From NCBI GenBank assembly GCA_964482205.1, contig CAYZWI010000003.1, positions 1 to 64,000 on the forward strand: a stretch of DNA of 64,000 bases, given 5' to 3'. Position 1 is the stretch's first letter. Every line of letters begins with the position of its first letter. Source of the stretch: JAZDGX01 sp964482205. Lineage in GTDB: Bacteria > Eisenbacteria > RBG-16-71-46 > CAIMUX01 > WJJG01. The notes under the pieces were generated by a model that saw nothing but the letters and a program-made list of their open reading frames with translations, ran no database searches and was not told the origin of the DNA. Of the stretch, positions 32,870 through 42,069 are shown one piece after another. Made by a program: the position numbers and the translations under genes.

Positions 32870-35749
32870 CTACCGCACGATCATCACCTTACCCGCCTGC
32901 GTGCGATCTCCCGTCACCATCCGGTAGTAGTAGCTGCCCGCGCCCACCGGCCGTCCGCTCGCGTCGCGGCCGTCCCACGCAATCGCGTGGCTCCCCGCGG
33001 CGAAGTCTTCATCGGCCAGCGTGCGGATGCAGCGTCCCGACGGGTCGAAGAGCTCGAGGCGCACGCGCTCCGCGGCGGGAAGCTCGAAGCGCAAGTGGAC
33101 GGCCGCGTCCAGCGCGGCGCCGTTGCCTTCCGCGCCCACCATCGGATTGGGATACGCGGGCATCAAGCGCGGATGGAGCACGCGCTCCACCACCGGCTCG
33201 TCCGGAGTCGACGACGCGGCGTAGAGCACGACCTGCACATCGTCGAGATACCATCCCTCGAGCACGACCGCTTGATCGGAGCCAAAGACCCAGCGCAGCT
33301 TGGCCGTTCCGGAATAGGCGGAGAGGTCGACGTTGACTTCCGTCCAGTCGATCGTTCCTGACCAGACGAGCGTGCCCGCGGTGAAGGGCCCGGTCTGCGT
33401 GCTGCCCGTGCGGATGGTGTAGGGATATCCGCCCGTGGGCGTGAGCGTGGTCCACGCGCCGTCGTTGACCGAGATCTGCAGCAGGCCGCCGTCGTAGCAG
33501 TAGTCCGGATACGAGGAGCTCGTCTCGGCGCGCATCCAATGCCAGAAGTTCAATGACCCGCCCGGCGCCAGCGTGAAGGGATCGGTTTCCAGGATGGAGT
33601 AATTGTAGCTGGCATACGCGGTCGCGCCCGCGCCGCCGCACTTCCAGCTCGTAGACCCATTGAGCGTGTGATTGCGATAGGTATCCAAATGCCATTCGTC
33701 CACCCAGCCGGTGCCGGGGCCGACATAGTGGGTCCAGTAGTCCGGGCCGGCTTCGACATCGTCCGAGAAGATCTGGCCGACGGACAGCGAAGCGGAGCCC
33801 ATCGCGTGGTAGTGGTTCGGGCCGAGCAACTCGAGATACAGAATCCCCGCGTATTGCGGCGGACAGGTGAGCGCGACGGTCGCTTGGAAGTTCTCTTCGA
33901 GAACGCTTCCCCCGACGGGGATCATGCCGATCGCATGCGGCGTCTCGTCGGTGGTGAAGTTTGGATCGCCGCTCAACAGCCGGGCGTTCAAATCGGGCGA
34001 GGGGCATCCGCCGGTGTTGCGCACTTCGAAGATGAGCGAGACGGTTTCGCCCGGCTCGGCCACCCCGTTGCCGTTGCCCAGCGGGTCGTCGATGTCGAGG
34101 AGATACACATCGTATTCGGGCGCCGTCGCGGAGAGCCCGAGCCCGAAACCGCCCGGCTCTTCGTTCAGTTCGAGGTAGATCTCCAGGTCGGTGCCGTCCG
34201 GGACATCCTGGGCCACATAAAAGACGAACGGCTGCGGATTCGTCGCCGACATTCCCGGAGGGATGTCGCCGAATTTGATCCCGTTGGCGATGAGGCTCAC
34301 ATAGGGCGAAGGCGTGGTGAGCGTGCCCGTCACCTGCACGGCGGTTTCCGTCCCCCTGTTGCTCAAGGTGACATAGATCTCGATGGTCTCAGCGAAATCG
34401 ATCACCCCGTCGCCGTCTCCGCTCGAGGCGCCTTCCAGGTCGTCGTCGATGACCAGGTCCTCGCGCATCAAATAGACGCCTGCGAGATTCCCGTACAGGT
34501 TCAGCATGTCGCCCAGGTCCGCGGGCGTGCTGCTGTACTGCGGCGTCTCGTCGCTGAAGTCGTTGGCCTGCGCGTAGAGGAAGGCCTCGTGCATGTCGAC
34601 GATCATGTCGTTGTTGATGTCCGCGTCGACCGGCGCTCCGGAAGGCAGCTGCCAGGCCACCGCCGCAGTCCAGAAGTAGACATAGGTGTCGTAGACATAG
34701 TCGGGCGGCATGGCCCACGAGTACTCGGTGTACGAGGCCCCGGTCGAGATCACCCGCCCTTCGCCCACGAGGTCATCGAGCATTCCGCCGCTGAAGCACT
34801 GCTCGAAGGTGCAGATGACCGTCTCGCACGGCAGGGTGCTGACGAGCGCGGCCATCTGGTCGTCGCGCATCTCCTCCCAGTTCCACAGATTCAGGTAGGC
34901 GTCCCAGCCGCTCTCCTGGCCGCCGTGATCGGTGGTGAAGATGAAGAGTTGATCGCTGGGCGTGAGAATGGTGGCCAGCTCATTGAAGACCTGCGTGATG
35001 TACTGCATCGTGGCCGGATACATGATGTCGGCGTCGCCGTCGTTGTCGAGATCGACGGGCGAGTTGGTGCCGTCCGAGCGGTCGACCGCCGGGTTGGTCC
35101 CGTCGGAGATGCACACGTAGATGTTCTCGTCCGGGTACTCGTAGTACCCAGCGAGCGTGCGGTAGATGAACGCGCAGTCGTTCCAGTAGCGGATGTGGTT
35201 GTTGCCCTGGTCGGCTCCCCCGCTGATGATCAGCGCGTAGGACATCCCGCGCGTCTCGCGCGGCGGCTTGGGCAGCTCCTGCAGACGCGCGCTGAAGGCC
35301 GCCAGCTCGCGCTCGGACACTCCTGGAGGCGGATTGTCGCGACCGTTGGTGACCTCGGTCATCGCATCGCGATGACGGGGAGGCACGCGCGATTCGAACG
35401 ACTGCACGTCGCCCGTCGCCTCATCCACAAACAGGTACAGGCAGGGATGCTCCCAGTTGGCGGCCGGCATCAGGTCGACGAAGACGAACCAGCCGTCCGC
35501 GGGCGCGGTGAAGATGTCGCGCTTCCACGAAGAGACGACCGAGCCCTCGGTGACCGCTTCCGGGGTCACATAGAGGCGCACGCCCTCGAGCGTGCCGCCG
35601 GGAAGAGACGCGGTCGCGATGGAGACGGCGTCGTCGCGAGTGACCGCCGGCTCCTCCGCGGAGGCAGGCACACTGAACAAGGCCGAAGCGAAAAGAACGC
35701 AGGCGATGACGAGCAGAGACGAAAGGCACGGCAAGGTCCGCGTGGTCAT
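32870..35749 (-). CDS. Secreted C13-like (legumain/caspase-type) cysteine peptidase with FlgD-like C-terminal domain
   Basis: From ATG 35749 (GGGAGG upstream) the product has 959 residues. Residues 1-33 are a signal peptide ending SVPASA. A propeptide-like region runs to about 165. The catalytic domain has the dyad H275 in TTDHGGQESG and C318 in CTFEQCFSGG, the C13/gingipain pattern. Asp-rich calcium-type loops (LDNDGDADI, DADINNDMIVDMHEA) follow. Then come Ig-like domains and an MAM-like module (DDVEAGPDYW...). The last ~90 residues read AYPNP...RIRTLAD...WDGRDASGRPVGAGSYYYR, a FlgD Ig-like/type IX-like sorting tag. An exported or surface peptidase is inferred. Confidence 0.82.
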   Translation of the reverse strand: MTTRTLPCLSSLLVIACVLFASALFSVPASAEEPAVTRDDAVSIATASLPGGTLEGVRLYVTPEAVTEGSVVSSWKRDIFTAPADGWFVFVDLMPAANWEHPCLYLFVDEATGDVQSFESRVPPRHRDAMTEVTNGRDNPPPGVSERELAAFSARLQELPKPPRETRGMSYALIISGGADQGNNHIRYWNDCAFIYRTLAGYYEYPDENIYVCISDGTNPAVDRSDGTNSPVDLDNDGDADIMYPATMQYITQVFNELATILTPSDQLFIFTTDHGGQESGWDAYLNLWNWEEMRDDQMAALVSTLPCETVICTFEQCFSGGMLDDLVGEGRVISTGASYTEYSWAMPPDYVYDTYVYFWTAAVAWQLPSGAPVDADINNDMIVDMHEAFLYAQANDFSDETPQYSSTPADLGDMLNLYGNLAGVYLMREDLVIDDDLEGASSGDGDGVIDFAETIEIYVTLSNRGTETAVQVTGTLTTPSPYVSLIANGIKFGDIPPGMSATNPQPFVFYVAQDVPDGTDLEIYLELNEEPGGFGLGLSATAPEYDVYLLDIDDPLGNGNGVAEPGETVSLIFEVRNTGGCPSPDLNARLLSGDPNFTTDETPHAIGMIPVGGSVLEENFQATVALTCPPQYAGILYLELLGPNHYHAMGSASLSVGQIFSDDVEAGPDYWTHYVGPGTGWVDEWHLDTYRNHTLNGSTSWKCGGAGATAYASYNYSILETDPFTLAPGGSLNFWHWMRAETSSSYPDYCYDGGLLQISVNDGAWTTLTPTGGYPYTIRTGSTQTGPFTAGTLVWSGTIDWTEVNVDLSAYSGTAKLRWVFGSDQAVVLEGWYLDDVQVVLYAASSTPDEPVVERVLHPRLMPAYPNPMVGAEGNGAALDAAVHLRFELPAAERVRLELFDPSGRCIRTLADEDFAAGSHAIAWDGRDASGRPVGAGSYYYRMVTGDRTQAGKVMIVR

Positions 35750-35844
35750 CAGAAGCCTCCCTGTCATGCGGCACCCATATTCCAGGCGAGGGAGGCCCGG
35801 AGGTCCTGGTGCCTGATCGACGGCGTGGCGCAACCCTCTGTGCG

Positions 35845-35853
35845 AGTATAGCA
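35845..35853 (-). promoter_or_regulatory. Extended -10 promoter for the C13 peptidase gene
   Basis: The minus strand reads TGC-TATACT: an extended -10 (TGn) plus a 5 of 6 match to TATAAT. No good -35 is present, as is common for extended -10 promoters. Transcription would start about 89 nt before the ATG at 35749. Confidence 0.45.
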
Positions 35854-36012
35854 TAGCGATCGCGCGAAAGCACGCGCGGAATCGTGGAGCGGGCGAAGCG
35901 CAAGCCGGCCGCGCGCGAGTCGCGAACCGCGAACGGTTCTCTCATTTCTTCCGCCCATTCGAGCCCATACAATCGGGCGTTCGATCGCGTTCGAAGCGCG
36001 GCGGCGGAGAAC

Positions 36013-36051
36013 GGGCTTCGCGACTCTTAAGCGAAGCCCGGTCGGGCTTCG
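36013..36051 (+). promoter_or_regulatory. Mutually exclusive hairpins in the leader of the M29 peptidase gene
   Basis: Segment A GGGCTTCGC (36013-36021) can pair with B GCGAAGCCC (36031-36039) over 9 bp. B can instead pair with C GGGCTTCG (36044-36051) over 8 bp with a GGTC loop. A:B and B:C cannot form together. The array lies about 60-100 nt before the ATG, with the ribosome binding site further on. This is the layout of an attenuator or riboswitch platform, but no ligand-binding consensus was recognised. Confidence 0.4.
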
Positions 36052-36111
36052 TCGCGGCGCGACACCGCATGACATCGTTGCGCAGGCTCACAACGCATGA
36101 GGAGGTCGGCC

Positions 36112-37629
36112 ATGGCAAACGCTCATTTCCTGCGCTTGACGCACACCCAGGTGCGAGACGGCTCCTGGCTCGAGATCGCCCGTTCCGCCTGGCTGCGCGG
36201 AGAGATCGGCCTCGTGCTCGTCGAACCCGAGCCGAGCGCGGACGCGGAATTGCGCGCGGCCGTGGCGACGATGCTCGCCAGCAACGGCTCGTACGAAGCG
36301 GGCGACCGGGCCGTGATCCACGCGCGTCCCGCCGCGCTCGACATGGGATGCGAGACGGCCACGCAATTGATCGCGAGAGGTGTGGAGACGACGGTCGTCT
36401 TCGGGATGGCTTCTCTCGGCCATGAAGTGGGCCGCTTGATCCAGGCCGCGCAAGCGGCGGCGCGCAGGGCGGGCAAAGGCCCCGGCGCGCAAGCGGCCGG
36501 GGCAGGCGACGAAGCGTCAGCGGCAGCGAGCCATGAAGCGAAGGCCGGCGGGAGCGATGAGGCGAAGGCTTCGGCCAGCCTCGATCTCTCCCACGCCGAT
36601 CCCGCCATCATCGAAGGCGTGGCCGATGGCTACCGCCAACTTCTCGCGCCCTTCGAAGCGAACGGCCGCGGACACTGGATCGTTCCCATCGGCACGGCTC
36701 CCGATCCCGATCCCGCGCACGTGCCCGCGATCGACTTTTTCATGAAGGTGGCGGGCCGCGGGCTCGCCGGCATCGGCCCGATGCGCAACGACGGGCGCAT
36801 CCGTTCGCACGACATCTGGCTCGCTCCCAGCATGCTCGATGTCGATCGCCTGAACGAAGGGCTGCCCGCGGAGAAGCGCTGGACGCTCGAGGAATGGCGC
36901 TCGCTCATCTTTCGTTCGATGGCCGTTTCGGCCGACGAACTGCGCCGCCTCGCGCTCGCCATCGAAGGCGTCGAGCTGACCATCCACGCCTCGCGCAAAG
37001 GCGGCACGCTGCATTACCAGCGCGAGGACGGGACCGACTTCCGCTACAAGGTGAAGGACCGCCCCGTGATCCTCGATTGCGGCGCGGTGGGCGTGAATTC
37101 GCTCGGCGGCACGACCGCCTATCGTTCCGCGATCACGAACCAGCCGACCACGGAAGTCTTCGTCGCTCCGCTGGAGGATTCGCTGCAGGGGGTGATCGTC
37201 TACACGCAGCCGCAACGCTCGGCCCACGGCGTGATCCGCGCTCCCTACCGCATCGAAGTGCGCGCGGGGCGCGTGATCGGCGTGGAAGCGCCCGACGAGG
37301 AGAGCGTGCGCATTCTTCGCAACTACACCGGGCTCGAACCCTACGACCGCAAGCCGCTCGCGGGAGACGAAGCGGAGGCGTTTCGCTTGCGGGGCGTGAT
37401 CGCGGAGATGGCGATCGCGGGATTCAATCCCGCGATGATGCCCGAAGTGCGCAGCGGCCGCTTGCGTCCCGTGACGGGGCTCGTCCTGACCGACGAGAAG
37501 GTCGGCGACCACCAGGCGTTCGGTTCCAACGACCAGTTCATGGGCGCCACGCCCTCGGCCTACGGCGGCGAGCATGTCGAGCACACGGACTTCGTGGGAA
37601 GCATCGAGCGAATGATGAAGCTGGAATAG
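36112..37629 (+). CDS. M29 family aminopeptidase (thermophilic metalloprotease type)
   Basis: A metal-dependent aminopeptidase. The ATG at 36112 is used because AGGAGG lies 6 nt upstream; that site overlaps another ATG at 36097. In the 505-residue product the M29 metal ligands are visible: E348 (TTEVFVAP), E432 (IAEMAIAGFNP), H467 (VGDHQAFGSN), H491 and D493 (EHTDFV). Residues about 112-158 are an Ala/Gly/Lys/Glu-rich insert, unusual for the family. There is no signal peptide, so it is cytoplasmic. Confidence 0.85.
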   Translation: MANAHFLRLTHTQVRDGSWLEIARSAWLRGEIGLVLVEPEPSADAELRAAVATMLASNGSYEAGDRAVIHARPAALDMGCETATQLIARGVETTVVFGMASLGHEVGRLIQAAQAAARRAGKGPGAQAAGAGDEASAAASHEAKAGGSDEAKASASLDLSHADPAIIEGVADGYRQLLAPFEANGRGHWIVPIGTAPDPDPAHVPAIDFFMKVAGRGLAGIGPMRNDGRIRSHDIWLAPSMLDVDRLNEGLPAEKRWTLEEWRSLIFRSMAVSADELRRLALAIEGVELTIHASRKGGTLHYQREDGTDFRYKVKDRPVILDCGAVGVNSLGGTTAYRSAITNQPTTEVFVAPLEDSLQGVIVYTQPQRSAHGVIRAPYRIEVRAGRVIGVEAPDEESVRILRNYTGLEPYDRKPLAGDEAEAFRLRGVIAEMAIAGFNPAMMPEVRSGRLRPVTGLVLTDEKVGDHQAFGSNDQFMGATPSAYGGEHVEHTDFVGSIERMMKLE

Positions 37630-37750
37630 GGCAGCCGGCTCCGCGTCCGCGGAGCCCGGCGGCGCGCATACCGTGCGCCGTCGGGCCTCGCGTGGCGCAA
37701 TGCATGCCTGTGCCGCCGCCTGCGCGCCACGCCCACGCCTGCGCCGCGCC

Positions 37751-38590
37751 TCAGCGCGATTCGTCGCCCGCGTCGCCCTCCTCGGGTGCGCGTTCTTCCT
37801 GCTTTTCCGCAACGAACCGGTCGAACGCCTCGCGCTCGATCTCGTAGGCGCGGCCGCAACGCGGGCAGAAAATCTCCGCCCAGCCGTCTTCTCCGAAGAG
37901 CTCCTCGGGCCGGCGGCTGAAGATGGAGACGGCCAGCTCCATCAGACGCGACTCGTCGCACGCGCAGGAGAAGATCACCGCCCGGCGCTCGATGAACGCG
38001 GTGCCGGGATCATGGAAGAGATCGCGGGCGCGATCGAGATCGAGGGCGCGCAGCCAGGCCTCGTCGATTCCTGGAAGCGCCATCACCATGAAGAAGACAT
38101 CCCGCTCCCCATTCTCCGCGCGCTCGTCCTCGAAGAAGCGCGCCGAGCTCTGCTCCGATTGGGCGTAATAGCTCTCGAGCATGTCGAGCACATCGAATCC
38201 GCGGACTTCGATCACGCTTTCGTACGGCGCATCTGCGCCGCGCACCCGCTGGACGAACAGGCGGCTGTTCGCTTCCGAGCGCACATGGCGATCGTAGAAG
38301 CGCCCGACCACGCGGCCGCGCGAAGCGTCGGCCACGAAGAAGAGATTGAGCGGCGGCTCGGGGAGATTGATCGTCCAAGCGGTCTCTTCGCCGGGCGGAC
38401 GCGTGGTCAGATAGAGCGCGGCGGCCGCGAGTCCCTGGCGCATCATCACGCTCACGAGCCCGTCGGGCTCTCCCACCCAGCGGCGGGAATGCTCCCAGTA
38501 GTCGGCGAACAGATCGGTGAACCGGCCGCGGGCGAGCAGGATGTTGCGGCCGCGGTGGAGGAAGCGGTCGATCAGCGCGTCGTGAGGCAC
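37751..38590 (-). CDS. hslO: Hsp33-like redox-regulated chaperone
   Basis: Hsp33 is a holdase activated by oxidation of a four-cysteine zinc site. The 279-residue product has the conserved ESYYAQSEQ (residues 140-147) of the Hsp33 core and a C-terminal zinc domain with C209-x-C211 and C242-PR-C245 (FSCACDE..., IFCPRCGRAYE), exactly the CxC/CxxC pattern. The N-terminal half is divergent from E. coli. The start is GTG at 38590 with GGGAGG 6 nt upstream. It is a single gene, convergent with the M29 gene. Confidence 0.8.
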   Translation of the reverse strand: MPHDALIDRFLHRGRNILLARGRFTDLFADYWEHSRRWVGEPDGLVSVMMRQGLAAAALYLTTRPPGEETAWTINLPEPPLNLFFVADASRGRVVGRFYDRHVRSEANSRLFVQRVRGADAPYESVIEVRGFDVLDMLESYYAQSEQSSARFFEDERAENGERDVFFMVMALPGIDEAWLRALDLDRARDLFHDPGTAFIERRAVIFSCACDESRLMELAVSIFSRRPEELFGEDGWAEIFCPRCGRAYEIEREAFDRFVAEKQEERAPEEGDAGDESR

Positions 38591-39028
38591 GGTTCCTCCC
38601 GCCGAGTGAACGGCATGCAGGCGCCGGCTGCGTTGGCGCCCGCTTGGCGCGCAAGCGCCGCTTCGCCACCGGCGGCGAGGTAGCCTGCCACGGCTGCCTC
38701 GCGCGGGTCAACCGCGGCCCTTCCATCAGGAATTCGTCTCAGCGCCCGGATCCGAGCGCTTCCTGGATCGCCGCCTGCGCGCCTCCTGCTCGAACGCCGC
38801 AATCCGCCCTTGCGCCGAGTGCCCACAAAGGTAACGATTTCCGGTTCGCCGTATCGTGGAGAGGGACGGCCATCCGAGGGTATTTCCATTCCGGATTTCC
38901 GAACGCGGGCCGGGAAGCGCTTTCGCCGCCTGCCGGGGCTTCCGCTCGATCCACGATGGCCTCGCGTTCGGCTTGGCGGTTCCTGGAGTTCGGCGCGCGA
39001 TCCGCCGAACAGATGTCCGGAAGGCAGC
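38591..39028. other. 438-bp divergent intergenic region
   Basis: I see no gene; open frames here have no ribosome binding site and arbitrary composition. No clear promoter pair was found for the glycosyltransferase gene to the right. The frame of that gene stays open leftward to 38810, but the stretch before 39029 reads as low-complexity arginine/proline and lacks a binding site. Confidence 0.4.
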
Positions 39029-40825
39029 GTGGAATCTTCGACTCCCACACAGCAAGGGCAGCCGCGATCCCCGTCGGCATCCGCGCCGGCCGTCGTCGCC
39101 CCGGCGGTCGCCGCGCCCGCCGGGCGGGCGCATTACGCCTGGTTCGCGCTTCTGCTCGTGGCTGCGCTCGCGCTGCGCCTGATCGGTCTCGGCAGCCAGT
39201 CGCTGTGGGTCGATGAGGCCTTCAGCGTCAACTACGCGAAGCCTTACGCGCCGCTCACCTTCTCCGATCTCCTCGACAACATGCACGGCCCTCTGCACGC
39301 GCTCGTCCTGCATGCCTGGATCCGCGTCGCCGGGACGTCGGAAGCGATGCTCCGGCTGCCTTCGGTGGCCGCTTCGTTGCTCGCGATTCTTGCCTTCTGG
39401 CTCTTCGCCCGCCGGAGGTGGGGCGCGCGGGTCGCTTGGCTCGGCTCCGCGCTGCTCGCCGTTTCGCCGTTTCACATCTGGTACGCGCAGGAGGTGCGCA
39501 ATTATTCGTTCCTGATCCTCTTCGCGATCCTGGCCGAATGGGCCTTCGACAACCTGCTTCGCGACGGCCCCTCGCTCCAGCGCCTCGCGGTCTACGGGTT
39601 CGCGCTGCTCGGAGGCTTCTGGTCCAATTTCAGCATGGCCTTCCTCGTCGCGCAGCAGGCGGTGCGCCTGCTCGCACTATCGCCCGGCCGTTCGCGCGCG
39701 CTCGTCGCCCGCGTGGCGTTGGTCTGGCTGATCGTGATCGTATGCCTGAGCCCCTGGGCGGCGCGCTTCTACCGATATCAAGTGAAACCTTCGGCTTTGC
39801 TCACCACATCGGCGGTCGAGACGGAAGAAAAACTGCGCACGGAAACGACCGACACTCCGCTCGGCCTTCCGTACACGCTCTTCACCTTCGCCGCCGGCCA
39901 CTCGCTCGGCCCTTCGCGACGCGAACTGTGGACCCTCGGCCCGTGGAATGCGGTGAAGACGCATTGGCCCGCGATCGCGGCGGCGGCCGCGCTCTTCGGG
40001 GCCCTCTGGATGGCGGGCATCGCGCGCGCCTGGCGCGCCGATCGGCGCGGCGCGCTCGCGCTGCTCTTGTGGCAGGCGCTGCCCTTGCTCCTGCTGCTCT
40101 TCATCGCCTCGCGCAATGTGAAGGTCATCAATCCGCGCTACGCGGCGGTCGCCTTCCCCGCGTTCGTGGCGACGATCGCCTTCGGGATCCCGCGTGGAAA
40201 GCGGGGGCTCATCGCGGCCACGCTCGTGCTCGCGCTTTCGCTCTTGTCGGTGATGCGCGGACTGTTCATCGAGAGCTATCACAAGGAGGACTATCGCGGG
40301 GCGGCCGCCTGGCTGCGTTCCGAGCTGCGCACCGGCGACGCCTTCTTGAGTATCGCCATCGATCAGCCGATCAGGATCGTGTACATGCGCGAGGAATTGG
40401 AGGGATCGTCTCCCAAGGGCTGGGTGGATTTCGGACGCGTGGTGATGCGCCAGGGCGCGGCCGCGTTGCGAGGCCACGGGCCGGACAGCTACGCGAACAT
40501 GCTCGACTCCTGGGAGCCGGGGCAGCGGCTCTTCGTGCTCTTCGCCCGCGAGTGGATCCCCGATCCCCAGGGAGCGTTGGAGGCGGATTTGCGCAATCGC
40601 GCCCGGGTGATCGAGGAGCGCCGCTGGGCGGGCGTGCGCGTGCTCGTCTTGGAGAAGAGCGTGGACGCCGTCGGCCAGCCGCTCGGTGACTTCTTCGCCG
40701 GTCGAATGCAGGAAGGCCGCATCGCGTGCGCAGCGCAGGAAGGCCGCATCGCGGGCGCGGCGCCGGGAGGCGGGATCGCCTGCGCGGCGCAGGTCTCGCC
40801 TTTGCGCGCAGGGATCGTGCCGTGA
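39029..40825 (+). CDS. GT39/ArnT-type membrane glycosyltransferase
   Basis: Probably transfers a sugar from a polyprenyl-phosphate donor to a protein or lipid at the outer face of the inner membrane. From GTG 39029 (GGAAGG just upstream) the product has 598 residues. After a ~32-residue Ser/Ala/Pro tail it has about 10-11 membrane spans. The catalytic acidic pair is D62-E63 in SLWVDEAFSVNYA, typical of the family. The last ~45 residues include a threefold 27-bp repeat. Its TGA overlaps the next GTG. The acceptor cannot be told. Confidence 0.8.
   Translation: MESSTPTQQGQPRSPSASAPAVVAPAVAAPAGRAHYAWFALLLVAALALRLIGLGSQSLWVDEAFSVNYAKPYAPLTFSDLLDNMHGPLHALVLHAWIRVAGTSEAMLRLPSVAASLLAILAFWLFARRRWGARVAWLGSALLAVSPFHIWYAQEVRNYSFLILFAILAEWAFDNLLRDGPSLQRLAVYGFALLGGFWSNFSMAFLVAQQAVRLLALSPGRSRALVARVALVWLIVIVCLSPWAARFYRYQVKPSALLTTSAVETEEKLRTETTDTPLGLPYTLFTFAAGHSLGPSRRELWTLGPWNAVKTHWPAIAAAAALFGALWMAGIARAWRADRRGALALLLWQALPLLLLLFIASRNVKVINPRYAAVAFPAFVATIAFGIPRGKRGLIAATLVLALSLLSVMRGLFIESYHKEDYRGAAAWLRSELRTGDAFLSIAIDQPIRIVYMREELEGSSPKGWVDFGRVVMRQGAAALRGHGPDSYANMLDSWEPGQRLFVLFAREWIPDPQGALEADLRNRARVIEERRWAGVRVLVLEKSVDAVGQPLGDFFAGRMQEGRIACAAQEGRIAGAAPGGGIACAAQVSPLRAGIVP
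40709..40789 (+). repeat. Three imperfect 27-bp tandem repeats inside the GT39 gene end
   Basis: Units 40709-40735, 40736-40762 and 40763-40789 encode QEGRIACAA, QEGRIAGAA and PGGGIACAA. The repeats keep the frame and lie in the C-terminal tail, just before the overlap with the next gene. Confidence 0.8.
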
Positions 40826-42069
40826 AGATCGTCCAAGCGAACAAGTTCCACTTCGTGAAAGGCGGGGCCGAGCGCTACTACCTCGATCTGAGCCGCCGTC
40901 TCGAACAGCGCGGCCACGAGGTCATTCCCTTCGCGATGGCCGACCCCCGCAACGAGCCCTCTTCCCATGCGGAATACTTCGTCAGCGCCGTCGACTATCG
41001 CACGCGCATGGGCGCGGCGCGCAAGGTGCGCCAGGCGGCCCGCGCGATCTACAGCCGCGAGACGGTCCACAAAGCCTCGCTGCTCGCGCGCAGGGAACGG
41101 CCCGCGATCGCCCACCTGCACAACATCTATCATCAGATCTCGCCCTCGCTGATTCTTGCCTTCCACCGGTGCGGTGTGCCGATGGTGCAGACCCTGCACG
41201 ATTACAAAGTGGTCTGCCCCGGGTATCTGTTCATGTCTCGAGGACAAATCTGCGAGGCCTGCTCTCAGCGCAACCATGGACAGATGATCGCCCGCCGCTG
41301 CCTGCTCGATTCCTATCCGGCCTCCGTTGCGGGATGGATGGAGTGGCGGCTGCATTCCTGGCTGCAGACCTACGCGCGCATCGCGCGCTTTCTCGCGCCC
41401 AGCCGTTTTCTGCTCGAGAAAGTGGCCGAGCACGGCATTCCGCGCGAAAAGCTGGTGCACTTCCCCTACTTCCTGCCGCTCGAGGACTATCGCCCGGCCT
41501 ACGCACGCTCGTCGTACTTCGTCTATCTCGGCCGGCTCTCGCGCGAGAAGGGCATCGCGACGTTGCTCGCGGCTCTCGGCATGCGGCAAGGCTCGCTCGT
41601 CTGCCGCATCCTCGGCGAAGGCCCGCTCGAGCCCGCCCTGCGCCGCCAGGCGGAGGAAGCGGGCCTGCGGCAGGTGGAGTTTCGCGGCTATCTGCAAGGC
41701 GAAAAGTTGCAGACGGCCATTCGGGACGCGGCCTTTACGGTCGTGCCCTCGGAGTGGTATGAGAACCTTCCCTTCTCGGTGATCGAGAGCTTCGCACTCG
41801 GCACGCCGGTGGTCGGCGCCCGCATCGGCGGGATTCCCGAGATGGTGATCGAAGGAGAAACGGGGCGCACCTTCGCGCCGGGAGACGCGGCCGCCCTCGC
41901 CGCCGCGCTCGACTGGATGGAGACCCATCCGGAAGAGATGCTGGCCATGGGAAGCAAGGCGCGGCAATTCGCGGAACGCGAGTACTCGCCCGGCCCGCAC
42001 CTCGACCGGCTGGAGAAGTTGTACGCGGAAGTCGCACGCGAAGCGCGCGACGCAAAGGAGAAGAGATGA
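40822..42069 (+). CDS. GT4 family glycosyltransferase
   Basis: A retaining GT-B glycosyltransferase for a polysaccharide or glycan. The GTG at 40822 overlaps the previous stop as GTGA, so translation is coupled. The 415-residue product begins VKIVQANKFHFVKGGAERYY with the N-terminal GG loop, and has the C-terminal FVYLGRLSREKGIATLLAAL and the nucleotide-sugar motif ENLPFSVIESFALGTPVVGA with E322. Cysteines CEACSQ around residue 145 are a small cluster often seen in this subgroup. Confidence 0.86.
   Translation: MKIVQANKFHFVKGGAERYYLDLSRRLEQRGHEVIPFAMADPRNEPSSHAEYFVSAVDYRTRMGAARKVRQAARAIYSRETVHKASLLARRERPAIAHLHNIYHQISPSLILAFHRCGVPMVQTLHDYKVVCPGYLFMSRGQICEACSQRNHGQMIARRCLLDSYPASVAGWMEWRLHSWLQTYARIARFLAPSRFLLEKVAEHGIPREKLVHFPYFLPLEDYRPAYARSSYFVYLGRLSREKGIATLLAALGMRQGSLVCRILGEGPLEPALRRQAEEAGLRQVEFRGYLQGEKLQTAIRDAAFTVVPSEWYENLPFSVIESFALGTPVVGARIGGIPEMVIEGETGRTFAPGDAAALAAALDWMETHPEEMLAMGSKARQFAEREYSPGPHLDRLEKLYAEVAREARDAKEKR

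Larger units (their letters stand above)
35750..36111. other. 362-bp divergent intergenic region
   Basis: No gene seen. It holds an extended -10 promoter for the C13 peptidase (35845-35853), a possible -10 for the M29 gene (TACAAT at 35968-35973, with no good -35), and a set of three inverted segments (36013-36051) able to form two alternative hairpins in the M29 leader. Confidence 0.5.

Noticed and set aside
38739..39080. Minus-strand frame before the GT39 gene
   Set aside because: No ribosome binding site, no family motif, and composition like non-coding GC-rich DNA.
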